Source of the DNA: Williamsoniiplasma lucivorax ATCC 49196
Lineage (GTDB): Bacteria; Bacillota_I; Bacilli_A; Mycoplasmatales; Mycoplasmataceae
Direction of reading: 5' to 3'
DNA length: 64,000 nucleotides
NCBI RefSeq assembly: GCF_000518285.1
Contig: NZ_JADH01000004.1
Span: 21,701-85,700 of the forward strand
Shown: one piece after another, positions 1 to 11,065 of the stretch
How the letters are laid out: every line of letters starts with the position of its first letter
How positions within the stretch are numbered: position 1 is the first letter of the stretch
Translations under genes and position numbers: made by a program
The notes under the pieces: generated by a model
Databases searched by the model: none
Seen by the model: the letters and a program-made list of their open reading frames with translations, nothing else
What the model was told of the DNA's origin: nothing

Positions 1-1884
1 AATTTCGTTTTTATGATTAACTTTGTTGAGTTTAATTTTAATTTTTTCAAGTCTTGATTTGCCATCAACATAACTAACACTTCTTTTATCTTGCATTGGT
101 TCATTAAAATTAAACACATAATATCCATCAGCTATGAAAGTTTTAGTAACTTCCACATCTTTTCAAGCTGCCAACATTTCTGTTGCTAACCTGTTTTGCT
201 CATTTTGGTAAGTTGTTTTACCATGAGCAATACTTTCAATGAAGCCAGCAAATCCTTGAAAATCAGCAAGGGTGTTAAATAAACCGTCAAAAAAGCTACC
301 TTTCACAAAAGCATTACCATTAACTCCAAGATTAGAAGCTGGATATTTTGGATTTTTAATCACTTTAATTAATTCTGGAATATTTTTGATTACATTTTGT
401 AAGTTATTAAAATTGATTTTAAAATTTCCAGTTTGAGTAGTGATTTTATTAATGATGCTTTGGATAGAAGTTGTTGGTGATAATTGGTATTGAAAAATTG
501 ATGTTCAACCAGTTAATTCAGTTAATGGTGCAGTTAAAATATTATGATTTTTGATACTTTCTTTTTCAGTGAGTGCTTGAATAAAATCTGCAGATCATAA
601 AAACTCTCATGGTTGAAGAAATAACTGTTTATATTTCATCATTCTTTTCAACATCTCTTTAAAATTTTTCGGAATAGAACTAGGTAGAAACCCAATAACT
701 AAATCTGGGAATTTTTGAGCTAAACCAGCTATAGTTTCAGATCCTATTGGTGTATTTGTCGAAACAATTCCCAAAAGTCCAGTAATATAACCACCAATTC
801 CAGGTATAAATGCATTAATTAAAGCTTTGAAAATCGGTGTGAAACCTTTTTCATCATAATTTTCATTATCAAAATTCTCCATAAATTTACCAATATCCCC
901 AAGTCCATTCATTGTTTGGTAGGTTTCTTGGCTTCAAAATAAACCTTTGAATAAGTTTTGTGTTTTGACATTGTTACCAAGTCCACTAAGGATAGTTTTA
1001 AAATCAACTTCATTAGAATTAATTGGTGAATTTAAGATACCATTTTCTCCATTTAATCTTTCTCAAGTGATTGGTTCTTTTTCCTTATTAATCACATTAA
1101 TATAAATCAATAACAATCTAACAAAATCGATGATATCAGCAATCTCTTTTAAATTAGATAAAACAGTCAGATTAAGTGGTTGTTTTTCTTGAATAAATTG
1201 GTTTAAATTTTTAACTAAACTTTTTAAAGCCGCATCTTTTAACCCACTAGCACTTGTTTCAGTTTCATCAAATTTATTAGTTTGAACACCAATAATTTTA
1301 TTGATTGCATTCACAAATTTGATTAAAGAAATATCAATGGCTTCTTGAAAGGTTTTGTTTTGATATTTTTCATTACCTAAACTAGCACTGAAATAGTTGA
1401 TATCATCTTTGGTTAACAATTTTTCTAACATCCCCCCAAGTCCATTTTCACCATCAAGATGAAAACCTGGTAGAATTGCTGGAATTAATTTGGCGATCAT
1501 TAAAAAAGTATTTTTATCAGAACCCATTTTGATAATTTTAGCAAGCATATCCAAAGGAAGACTCGTACTTTTGTCAGGTTTCTTTCCTTCTTTCAACTCA
1601 ATTTCTTGAGCAACAACTTGCTTAGTAAATAATTGCTCTTGAATTTGTTTGAAATTTTGACCATTACTTTTTTGATGAGCAACAAAAGTTTCAAACAAAT
1701 AATTAGCATCATATCCTTTTGTTTTACTTAAATAAGCAATTTTAGCAGTTTCTTGTAAATATCTTGTTAAGTCTTGGTCACTAAGTTGTTGTTTGGTAAT
1801 AGTGTTGTTAGTGCAACTAACTAAAGTGGCAACTGATGATGAACCAATCATCATCACCCCTAAGATGGTTAATAACTTTTTCAT
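1..1884 (-). CDS. Large surface lipoprotein, MOLPALP-like (C-terminus beyond window)
   Basis: The frame is open from the ATG at 1884 to the window edge, at least 628 residues, with several TGA-coded Trp, so the C-terminus is missing. The N-terminus is a lipoprotein signal: two Lys, a hydrophobic stretch, then a lipobox ending LVSC with Cys24 as the lipidation site. The mature part is Lys/Asn/Leu-rich and contains a GYDANYLFETF segment near residue 57. That segment and the layout resemble the mollicute paralogous 'MOLPALP' lipoproteins, but I recognise it only by feel, so the family name is tentative. The start overlaps the stop of the upstream SGNH hydrolase gene by one base (TAATG), implying translational coupling. 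It probably sits on the outer face of the membrane; its function is unknown. Confidence 0.8.
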
Positions 1885-3218
1885 TATTTTTTAATTCCTT
1901 TAGCAATCTCGAATAGTTTGTCAGCAAACATTTGATGTACTCCTTTAGTTGGGTGAACAAAATCTGTGAAGAAATAATTATCGATGTTTTGTCCAGCATG
2001 GTTTGGGTTTTCGTTAGCTTTAATGGTCACTTCTAATTTAATTTGACTGGTTTGTTGTCTGGTAGCGATAAATGCTCTTTGTGCATCTTGATCTGTGACT
2101 AAACTTTGTCAATTCATCCCACTTAATGCAAGTGCTTGCCCATCAATTTTAATTTCAAAACTAGCATCTTTAGAAAAACTTTCTTTAAAATTAACTTTGG
2201 TTTGTTCACTTTCTGGTCTTGTTGCTTTGAAGTCATTTTGCAACTCTCTCATCACTGCATCTTGGAAAAGATCAAATAATTTCACAACATCTGGATAATA
2301 TTGTTTGACTTGGTTCAAAACTTGCATAATACCTTGATAAAATTTTTGGCAAATTTCTAAAATACGAAGCGCTTCTGTATCACCTTGAATTGGTTTAAAA
2401 TTATCATCAAAATGTTGTCCATAACGAGGGACAAAATTCATACTTGGAGGGGTCATGAAAATAATATGTTTAACACCATTATTTAATAAATTAAATAATG
2501 CTATGCGAATACGATTAATTGCATCTTGCATAAACTTGTCGCGATGTTCATCATCTCCTGGTTCAAAACCAATTAAAGAAAAGAGATCATTACCCCCAAT
2601 TTCCATAAACACTAAATCTTGATCTTTAATTTGGTGTTGTTGAAGTAATGCTTTGGTTTGAACGTCAATTGTGGCTTCATTTAGAAGCAGAGAAGTAGGA
2701 AAAGCAAGTTTCCCAGCAGTGGCACCACCAACTGCATAATTTTTACCATAAATCATTTTAGTACGTTGAAAATCAGCAGCATGTTTTGGTTCCTTTGTAT
2801 ATATATTACTAGGTTTCATCTCAAATTCTTCAAAACCTAGTTTTTCTGTTAATAAATATCCGGCAGTGACTCCATTAGTAAAGGCATTATGCCCATTTTT
2901 ATCAGCTTGATTATTATCTCCATATCCAACCCCGCCAGTTTTAACGGTGATTTCAAGTAAGTCACTGCCAAATTTATCATTGGCCAAAGTTCCTAAACCA
3001 TCAACATCAGATAAACTATCACCAACTACAAAGTAGTTGGTAAAACCTGATGTTGTTTGTTTGCTACTATCAATAGCATTACTTTTATTAATATTTCGCC
3101 CAATATATAGCGGATTTTCATGGGGATTAATTGGTGTTTTTTGAAAACATGCAACAGTCGTTGCCACCACTGGTAGAACAAATAAAATTGGGGTTAATCA
3201 GCTTAATAATTTTTTCAT
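1884..3218 (-). CDS. SGNH/GDSL-family hydrolase lipoprotein
   Basis: A 444-residue secreted esterase/lipase candidate. The start at 3218 has a GGAGGT ribosome site and gives a lipoprotein signal ending TTVAC (Cys24). The SGNH blocks are in order: GDSLSD near residue 66 (nucleophile Ser), AVGGATAG near 162 (Gly block), GGND near 208 (Asn), and DFVHP near the C-terminus (catalytic Asp/His). One Trp is TGA-coded close to the end, so a standard-code reading loses the DxxHP block. It is the middle gene of a three-gene operon, with a 1-base gap or overlap on each side. It likely acts outside the cell on lipid or ester substrates that an auxotrophic mollicute must scavenge; the substrate is not readable from sequence. 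Confidence 0.9.
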
Positions 3219-3219
3219 C

Positions 3220-4149
3220 TTATTTGACCTCCGCTGGAATGTGCAACATTTTATTTGTGTTTTTAATTTTTTTAATTTTAAGAACTAAATAAACTGTTGC
3301 TGATGTCACAATGGCAAAACTTAATAATCAGTGAATAGTTGCTGCTTTCATTAAGTTTTTTGTTAGTGCAAAGTTAGGGTGATAAAGATCATTAATCCCA
3401 ACATATGATGTAACATCAGATGCTTGTAAAGTTTTATCGAGAAATGGTTTTTCTAAAATTTGCATACTCAAGGCAAATTTTAGTGAATCAACTTGTTTAT
3501 TTAAAAATCACACTTTGTTATTCACAATGCTTGCACCAATTGAATTTTTAACTCGTAAACCTAACATTTCTGGCAGCATTTCCAGTTCAATTTGGTCATC
3601 ATAATATTCTTGTGTTCAAATAAAATCTTGGTGTTCAGCCATGGCTTGGACATTTGATGAAAACAATTCTTGCATGCCATCTTGATGAAAGATTCATTCA
3701 ATACCAGTATGTACAAAACCAAAAGAATGAAATTTAGTGGCGACTGCTTCATCAAAAGTAATCATGTCATTAGCCACATCATTAAAATCAATTGCTTCTT
3801 TGTTTTTAATTGTTGCTCCTCAACGGTTGTTAAATCAATTGGTTGCAAATGCAATATATTGATCATAATGCATGTCATATTCTTCTTGGTTGGCAAAATT
3901 AATTGTGGAAACTGCATCAGCAATATATGAATTTTTGACAGGTCCATGCATAATGACATCATACATTTTTGTGTTTGGATCTAAAACATATTTATTTTTC
4001 GGCATAATCCGATTAATCTGTTTGGAAACAGAATTAATAAATAATTTAGCATCAAGTCCCATCCCGGGAATAATCAGAGCTCAGCTCACGATAAAATATA
4101 AAATTAATAATGGAATAAAAATTTTATATTTTATTGGTATTTTTTTCAT
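3220..4149 (-). CDS. Membrane-anchored protein with extracytoplasmic domain, unknown
   Basis: A 309-residue protein of unknown function. It has an N-terminal hydrophobic segment at about residues 7-28 and a second near the C-terminus (about 270-292) followed by a Lys-rich tail. The roughly 240 residues between them are hydrophilic and presumably face outside. TGA is used for several Trp. The stop is one base ahead of the SGNH hydrolase ATG, and that gene's ribosome site lies inside this gene's end, so the two are co-translated. This is the first gene of the surface operon. The topology would suit a scaffold or accessory subunit for the hydrolase, but that is inference from position only. Confidence 0.8.
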
Positions 4150-4361
4150 TTAATTACCTCTTGTAAAAATTTTTAGATTTATGGAAGTGTTAGATAGCTT
4201 AATTAGAAACAACATCTTTGCTATTTTTTTAAAAAAAATATCAAAAATAGCTTTACTACTTTTTATATTTTCAAACTATATTACAACAACATAAAGATTG
4301 TCTTGAAGTGTAAATAAAAAATTTACACGATTATTATATCTTTTTTTAAATAAGAAACAGG

Positions 4362-4409
4362 AAAAAACCACCAAAAGACAAAAACGTTTTTGTCTTTTGG
4401 TGGTTTTTT
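4362..4409. terminator. Perfect palindromic terminator
   Basis: Two 24-base arms form an uninterrupted palindrome starting with six A and ending with six T. The stem contains ACCACCAAAAGAC and its complement. The symmetry makes it able to work in both directions, but only minus-strand genes flank it, so it most likely ends the dnaB-dnaI transcript. The rest of 4150-4432 shows AT-rich sequence, presumably the promoter of the surface operon. Confidence 0.9.
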
Positions 4410-4432
4410 GGAGATAATAATTTTAATGATTA

Positions 4433-5398
4433 TTAACTTCTTTTTGACTTACCTGGTAAGACAAATTCTTCAGATAAGGCTTGGATACGTTCCATAAAAC
4501 GTTTTTGTTTAACTTGTTCAACTGTCATATCTTGGTTTTTTAAAAAGTAATGCTTATGAATTTCTTTAATTGAAAAATTGGAACTGAAGAAAGTAATTTT
4601 TTTGTTTTCCATTCGGAAATTCAATAAATTTAATAAAATATCATCTCTTGATCAGCTTGATGGGACTTCTGAACCAATATCATCTAAAAATAAAACATCA
4701 GCATATTTTAACTTATCAAATAATTTTTTTTGAGTTTCAATGCGTTTTTCATTAAAACTTGAACCTTTCACCTGACTCATTAAATGAGCAACATTAATAA
4801 AAGAAACGGTCATAAATTCACTTTTTAAAGAAGCAATTCCATTAGCTAGAACTTTTAACAATGTTGTTTTACCAACTCCAGGTTCACCAGTTAAAAAGAA
4901 ACCTTTATGTTTATTGGTTTTAATTTTAGTAATCGCTGAATCTAAAAATTGTTTACGGATTTTTTGTTCATTTTCATTAAAAATATCAGCATCACCACTT
5001 AATTGATCAATGTATTCTTTGGCAGATAGTGAAAAACTATCAATATCAAAATCTGAATATAAATAATGTTTCTTTAATTCTTCATTCTTGTTATCAAAAA
5101 ATCAATGGGCACAATGTTTAGTTCGAATATAGAAAAAACCATTTTCATAAGTAATAAAAGTTTGGTAACCCGGATTTGATTGTTCGCACTCTGTCATTGG
5201 TGCTTTGGTACAAATTTTAAAATGTGTCAAAAAATCTTCTAAAACAATTTGGTTATTATCAATGATTTTTTGAACAATTAATTTTGCATCATCTTCAGTT
5301 TTGCCTTCTTTAATAAACATGTTTTTTAAAGAAGCAATCAGAGATTTTAATTCACTATTTAAAGCAACTTGATCCATTAGTGTTTTAAGATGTTTCAT
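4433..5398 (-). CDS. dnaI: Primosomal protein DnaI (replicative helicase loader)
   Basis: A 321-residue AAA+ ATPase. Three fragments join in one frame through TGA-Trp. Walker A is GEPGVGKTT near residue 170, Walker B is VLFLDDIG near 230, and sensor/arginine-finger-like segments follow (FFSSN, then RIQALS). The N-terminal part is the helicase-interaction region of the family and includes paired Cys (KICTKAP, MTECEQ) typical of the DnaI zinc-binding segment. It lies 15 bases after dnaB, the usual Firmicute pairing. In the family, DnaI together with DnaB/DnaD loads the replicative helicase at oriC and at restarted forks. The length matches the family. Confidence 0.93.
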
Positions 5399-5413
5399 AA
5401 AATCTCCTTTCTT

Positions 5414-6613
5414 TTATTCAAATAAAGCGATTAGCTCCTCATCTGTTTTGGTTCAATTAATTGGGACTAATTCCTCACTATGCTCATTATTTTCTTTTTG
5501 AAAAAAATTTAAATAAGAAAGGACATCAACTGTTTTATTAATTGAATAAGTATTTAAACTATCAGCAATTTTATAAATATAATTTGGCACTATTTTATTA
5601 TTTTTGTGGATTGAATGTTGAATCATACAATTGATTGGTCCATTTAACAAAGCATATTTTTCTTGTAAGATAGCAATCATTTTTCTTGTTGCATAATCAG
5701 CTAGATGATGTGCCATTTCAAAAATATATTCCTCAGGAGTTAAGTTTTCCATTAAATTCACATATTCAATTTGTTCAGCAGTTAAATTGTTTTCCATACC
5801 TTTGATATCTTTTTTTAATTTTTTCGCAATTAAACTGTTTAAATTTTTGTAAAAAATTTCAGTTTCAATTTTAGCTGTTTCAAAATTAAATGCTGAAGTA
5901 ATTAATTTGGCCAAGGTTTTTTCAGTAAAGTTCTGTTTAGTTAAAGCTTCAACAAATAATTTTTGGTTACGTCTTGATTTCAGATCAAGGGCAACATTAT
6001 TTTCAATCAAAATTTTGTTTAAAATTTCGACATTAATAAATTTATCAAATAAACTGTTTTTCTTATGTTTAAATTGGACCACCATAGTCTCTCTTAGCGT
6101 TGGGGTGTTTTCCATTTCATCAATTTCATCAGCAAAAACATCTTCAAAAATGGCAGTGACTTCATCATATTCTGATTCGTTAATGTTTTTAGAAACCACT
6201 TCTTGATTAGTAAATTTAATAATTTCTAAGTTTTCTAAACCGATTTTTTTAGTTAATGCTTGTTCAAACATCGCATTGTTAAAAAATTCTTCAATATCTA
6301 ATGGAGCAAAAATTTGGTAAATAATTGATTTCCCATTTTTAGAAACTAAAGTTTTCACTAACCTTAAACTTTCTAGTTTTTTAAGATCGTCGGCAAATTG
6401 TTTCTCAGTTAAACCAGAAATCTTATTCAGTCTTGGTGTTTCTAATTTTAATTTTAATTTTCTTAGTGTTTTGTACTCATTAAATAGCGAATGGTAGAGT
6501 CCAACCGCTGATGATCCAATGATTGGTTGGTATAAAGTAACTAGGTTTGGTTGTTGAGCTAAAATGTCTGAATCTTTTAACTCAATTGAATATATCATAG
6601 TTGTTTTTTCCAT
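5414..6613 (-). CDS. dnaB: Replication initiation and membrane attachment protein DnaB (Firmicute type)
   Basis: A 399-residue protein. The start at 6613 follows an AGGAGGG ribosome site. The C-terminal dozen residues after a TGA-Trp are needed for the full frame. The N-terminal part (about 1-130) resembles the winged-helix DnaB/DnaD N-terminal domain, with IYSIELKDSD and LYQPIIG motifs. A DnaD-like C-terminal helical region follows around residues 200-290. It is not the helicase called DnaB in E. coli. It is directly upstream of dnaI, and the pair is co-transcribed. Identification rests on the motif set and on the dnaB-dnaI neighbourhood near polA and mutM, the same order as in Bacillus subtilis. 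Confidence 0.85.
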
Positions 6614-6792
6614 AGATTAGCCCTCCTTGCTACATAAATAATAATGGATAAAAAATAAAAAAAAATGTTAAGTGTGAGAATATTTTTAATTAGTTTTTAG
6701 CAAATTTTAAAACCCTTATTTGAGTTGATTTATTTGAATATTTACACTTTTCCACATTGTAAAAAAGCAATTTTTAAAACGTCTTTTCAACG

Positions 6793-7620
6793 TTATTTTT
6801 GGCAAAATGGACAAAAATAAGTCCCTCTCCCTTGGATTTTCATCTTTTCAATCTTTGTTTGACATACATAGCACTCTTGCTTCTCTCTGCCATGTACTTT
6901 TAAAAAGTCTTGATATCCTCCAATAACGTCTTTTTGTGGTGCAAACGAGTGAATTGTTGTGCCGCCAACGCTTATTGAATGTTCTATTATATTATGGGCA
7001 TGTTTTAAAATATTTTCAACCTTTTTTAAACTAATTTGATTAGCCAATGTCAAAGGGTTGATTTTAGCAGCAAATAAAATCTCATTATCATAAATATTTC
7101 CAATCCCAGCTATGATACTTTGATCCAATAAAACTGTTTTAATTGGTCTTTTGTTTTTTCGGAAAACATCATATAAGTATTTAGCGGTTAAATTAGGGTC
7201 TAAAACTGCTGGACCGACATTTTTAAGTGCTTCCCCACTTAAAAATGTTGCTTTGGAAACAATTTCCAAAGTCCCAAATTTGCGTGAATCATAATATCTT
7301 AAAACATTGCCATCTTGAAAAATAAATTGCGCTTCTAGCCAATTTTCTTTGTATGATAATTGTTTTTGTGGTTCCACACTTCAACGCCCTTCCATGCGCA
7401 AATGTGAAATAATCACATCATTTTCTAATTCAATAATGATATATTTCCCCTTATTATAAATATTTTGAATCGTTTGATTTTCAACTCTTTGTTTAAAATC
7501 ATCAACTTCATTGCGTCACAAAAGTTTTCGATAATAAATTTCGAATTTAACAATGGTTTGATGAATAATTTTTGGTGCTAATAATTTAACAACCGTCACA
7601 ACTTCTGGTAATTCTGGCAT
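6793..7620 (-). CDS. mutM: Formamidopyrimidine-DNA glycosylase (Fpg/MutM)
   Basis: A 275-residue base-excision repair enzyme that removes 8-oxoguanine and FaPy and nicks the abasic site. The ATG at 7620 gives the invariant N-terminus PELPEV, where Pro2 is the nucleophile and Glu3 the acid. Residues IAGIGNIYDNEILF form the helix-two-turn-helix region. The C-terminus carries the zinc finger C-x2-C ... C-x2-C (CYVC, CPFC). One Trp near residue 80 is TGA-coded while another close by is TGG. The start is 7 bases after the polA stop, and polA-mutM order is conserved in Firmicutes. It ends the ezrA-to-mutM operon. Confidence 0.95.
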
Positions 7621-7627
7621 TTTTTCC

Positions 7628-10342
7628 TTACTTTAAAACAAATCAATTATCTCCACAAGACTCACTGATTTCTAAATTAACTTTTACTTCTTCTGTTTTT
7701 TGCACAATGTTTAGTAATTCTTGATAAGCATTTAACATTTTTTCACGAATTATTGGTAAGACTTGTGCTTGTTCTTGCTCAGCAATCTCAAAAATAATTT
7801 CGTCATGAATTTGGGCCACCATTTTGCTTTTGAAATTGTTTTTTTCAAAAGCAAAATAGATTTCAATCATTGCAACTTTTAAAATATCAGCAGCCGTTCC
7901 TTGAATTGGCATATTAATCGCAATGCGTTTCCCAAATTCGCGCACTTGGTGGTTTGGTGATTTTAATTCACTAATATATCTTTTACGGTTAGAATCAGTT
8001 AAGACAAAATTATTAGCTTTAGCAAATTCGACAATGGCAGTTTTAAATTTTGCTAAATCTGGATATGACTCATAGTATGCATTGATATATTCTTTAGCTT
8101 GGGGAATAGAAATCCCTAAATCATTAGCCAAACCATAATCACTTAATCCATAAAGAATCCCAAAATTAAACACTTTAGCAACTCGACGCATGTCTGGAGT
8201 GACTTGGGATGCATCAACTTTAAAAATGTTTTTAGCAGCTTCAGTATGAATATCTCCATGAGCCTTAAAAATTTCTAACATTTGATGTTCGGGAGCAATC
8301 TGGGCTAAAACACGTAATTCAATTTGTGAGTAATCAAAACTAAAAAATGTTTTACCAGGTTCGGTGATAAAAATCTTTCTGACTTGTTTTTGGTCATCAT
8401 CTCTGATGGAAATGTTTTGCAGATTTGGTTCCATCGAACTCAATCTGCCGGTGTTAGTTAATGTTTGGTTAAAAATCGTATGCACTTTTTGATCAATAAA
8501 AATATATTTTTCAAAACCTTTCAAATAAGTGGAATACAATTTAGCATACTTACGGTGTTCAATAATTAAATCAACAATCGGGTGAAGATGCTTTAGTTTA
8601 TCTAAAGTTTCTCTCCCGGTGCTACCTTTATCAAGATTTGGTAACTTTAAATCTTCAAACAGTAACTTTTGTAATTGTTTGGGTGATGCTAAATTAATTT
8701 GTTCATCTACTTGATAATTCATCATCGCAAAAACAGTTTTTTCAATTTCAGCAATTTTAGTGATCGTGTCATTGGTTTGTTGTGCTAATTCTGGTAAATC
8801 AATTTTGACACCAGTTTGTTCAATATCTTTTAAAACAAAAGCAAAAGGTAAATCAATTTTTTGATATAAGTTTAATTGGTTATTATCTTTTAATGTTTTT
8901 AAAATGATGGGTTTTAATTGTTGAATCATTCATGCTTTTTCAACAATAAACTTGGCTTTTGTTTTCAAATCAATGTTTGCTGTTTTTTTGACACCTTTAC
9001 CAAAAATGATTTCATCACTTTCTAAAATAATTGTTTTATCAATGAAGTTGGTTTGAATTTGCAAGTTCGAAGGAATAGTTGAATCCAAATCATAAACAGC
9101 AATCATCATGTCATAAACAAAACTTTGATCACAAACTTCATAACCTTCATTTTTTAATAAAGTGATAGTTTTTTTCAAATCAAATGTGTTTTTAGTTAAG
9201 TTAGGATTATTTAGAAATTGATTTAACTGTTGATCAAAAGTTGTTTTTTCATTGAATTCTTCAAAAAATTTTAATTGAATTTGGGATGCATTTTTATTAA
9301 TATAAAAATTGCCTTTTTCATTCACAATTGCGATCCCAACAATTTTATCTTGATGGTAATTGGGGTTTAATGATTCGACATAAATGAAATTCTCTTCGGC
9401 TTCAAAATCTTTTGATCATTGATCAATAATTTTGAATTCAATTTTTTGTTCTGGTTTAATTTCCTTAAATCCAATTTTTTTTGCAATCGAAAACATTTCA
9501 TATTGCACAAGAAATTCATGCAAGGTTTTTAAATTCAATTTTAAAGCTTCAATCACAAAACCGGGAATAGCAAAATCAGTCACAATTGTGGCGACCATTC
9601 TTGTTAAAAAAGCCGAATCTTTGTCAGCAATTAATTTATCCTTGACACTCCCTTTGATTCCTTCGATATTAGTGTAAATATTTTCAATTGAACCAAATTC
9701 ACTAATTAGTTTGATTGCGGTTTTTTCACCAATCCCACTAACACCTTTTAAGTTATCGGAATTATCACCCATCAACCCTTTTAAATCAGGAACTTGATTA
9801 GGGGTAATATTTCAATCATTTTGTAACTCTTCTAACCCATAAACAATTAATTCACTAGTTCCAGATTTTGGTTTTAAGAGTTTGGTTTTTGATGAAATCA
9901 CTTGATACATATCTTTATCACTAGTTAAAATTCTGACTTCATATTCATCATCAAGAGCTTCAATTTGTTTTGTTAGTGCTCCAATAATATCATCAGCTTC
10001 AAAATTTTCTAATTCAAATCATTGGATATTCATCGCCGTTAATAAATCTCTTACTAATTTGAATTGCGGAATTAATTCTTCTGGTGTTGCACTTCTCCCG
10101 GCTTTATAATTTTCTAAATGTTCATGTCTAAAAGTTTGTTTGCCTTTATCAAAAGCAACTTTAACATCGTAAAAGTCGTTATTTTTTAAAATATTCAAAA
10201 GCATATTAGCAAAAGAGTAAACAGCAGCTGTTGGGACACCATTTGAAGTAGTTAAATAAGCACCCCGTCCTTGGTAACTGTTTGCGTGATGCGCTCGATA
10301 AATTAATGAATTTCCATCAATTAAAAGAATTTGTTTTGCCAT
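7628..10342 (-). CDS. polA: DNA polymerase I
   Basis: A 904-residue protein, split by four TGA-Trp under the standard code. The N-terminal 5'-3' exonuclease domain (about 1-290) shows LLIDGNSLIYRAHHA and MMGDNSDNLKGVSGIGEKTA. The polymerase domain has motif A FSFDYSQIELR with Asp near 670, motif B RRVAKVFNFGILYG near 720, and motif C QIHDEIIFE near 850. The central 3'-5' exonuclease-like domain lacks the DxE of ExoI: the equivalent position near residue 320 reads YVESLNPN, so proofreading is probably absent, as in Bacillus-type Pol I. It functions in Okazaki fragment processing and repair. The gene lies 12 bases after the methyltransferase gene and 7 before mutM. Confidence 0.96.
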
Positions 10343-10354
10343 ATTTCTCCTTTT

Positions 10355-11065
10355 TTATTTATATGCTTTAACTATAATTGTATGCTCACTTTGTTTAAAA
10401 AACTCAATTTGAGAAAAACCAATTTCCTTTAACATTGCAGCAATGTTAGTTTGCTCAATTCAAGTTAATTGAAAATTTTGTGTTTCAATCTGATCACCAC
10501 TTTGATATCGGATAATGTTTGTGGTGGTTTTCTGGACAAGATTAATGTTTTGAAAACTATTAGTGACGATAATTTCCTGCCCATCAATGACAAAAATGTT
10601 TTTAATTTCTTTGCCTTGAACAAATTGTTGAGGATAAATCAAATCAATCATCACAAAACCATTCGGGGTTAAAGCTTGATAAGTTTTTCTTAAAGCTAAC
10701 TGCATATTTGTTTCATTTAAAAGCAAATTTAAAAATCCGTTCGTAAATAAAACCGCTTTAAATTGTTGATTGAAATCCATTTTTAAAACATCTAAATTAT
10801 GAATTGTTGTTTGCACACCATAGTCATGTAAATTTTGTTTTAAAAGTTCTAACATCGCTGGTGAATTTTCTAATCCTTCCATTTTTAAGCCATACCTTAA
10901 AAATGGAATCAGAAAACGACCATTACCAGTCCCTAATTCTAAAATTGGTTCTTCTAAAGGTAAAAGGTGTGGTTTATAAAAAGTGATGTCACCATCAATG
11001 TCATGATTTACCCCATTTGTGAAATTATAAACCAAAGCACTTAGTGCTTGATATGTTGATTCCAT
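10355..11065 (-). CDS. Class I SAM-dependent methyltransferase
   Basis: A 236-residue protein. Motif I ELGTGNGRF near residue 43 is the SAM-binding glycine loop, followed by an acidic segment (GLENSPAM) and a motif near residue 100-130 (VLFTNGFLNLLL) as in small-molecule or protein methyltransferases. The true C-terminus, about 35 residues after a TGA-Trp, is required. The ATG overlaps the dnaE stop by one base (TAATG), so it is translationally coupled to dnaE. The substrate is not identifiable; it lacks the NPPY motif of N6-adenine enzymes, so a DNA adenine methyltransferase is unlikely. Confidence 0.85.

Noticed and set aside
4362..4409. 48-base perfect palindrome as a possible small mobile repeat
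   Set aside because: A/T tails and position right after dnaI fit an ordinary bidirectional terminator; no flanking duplication is seen.
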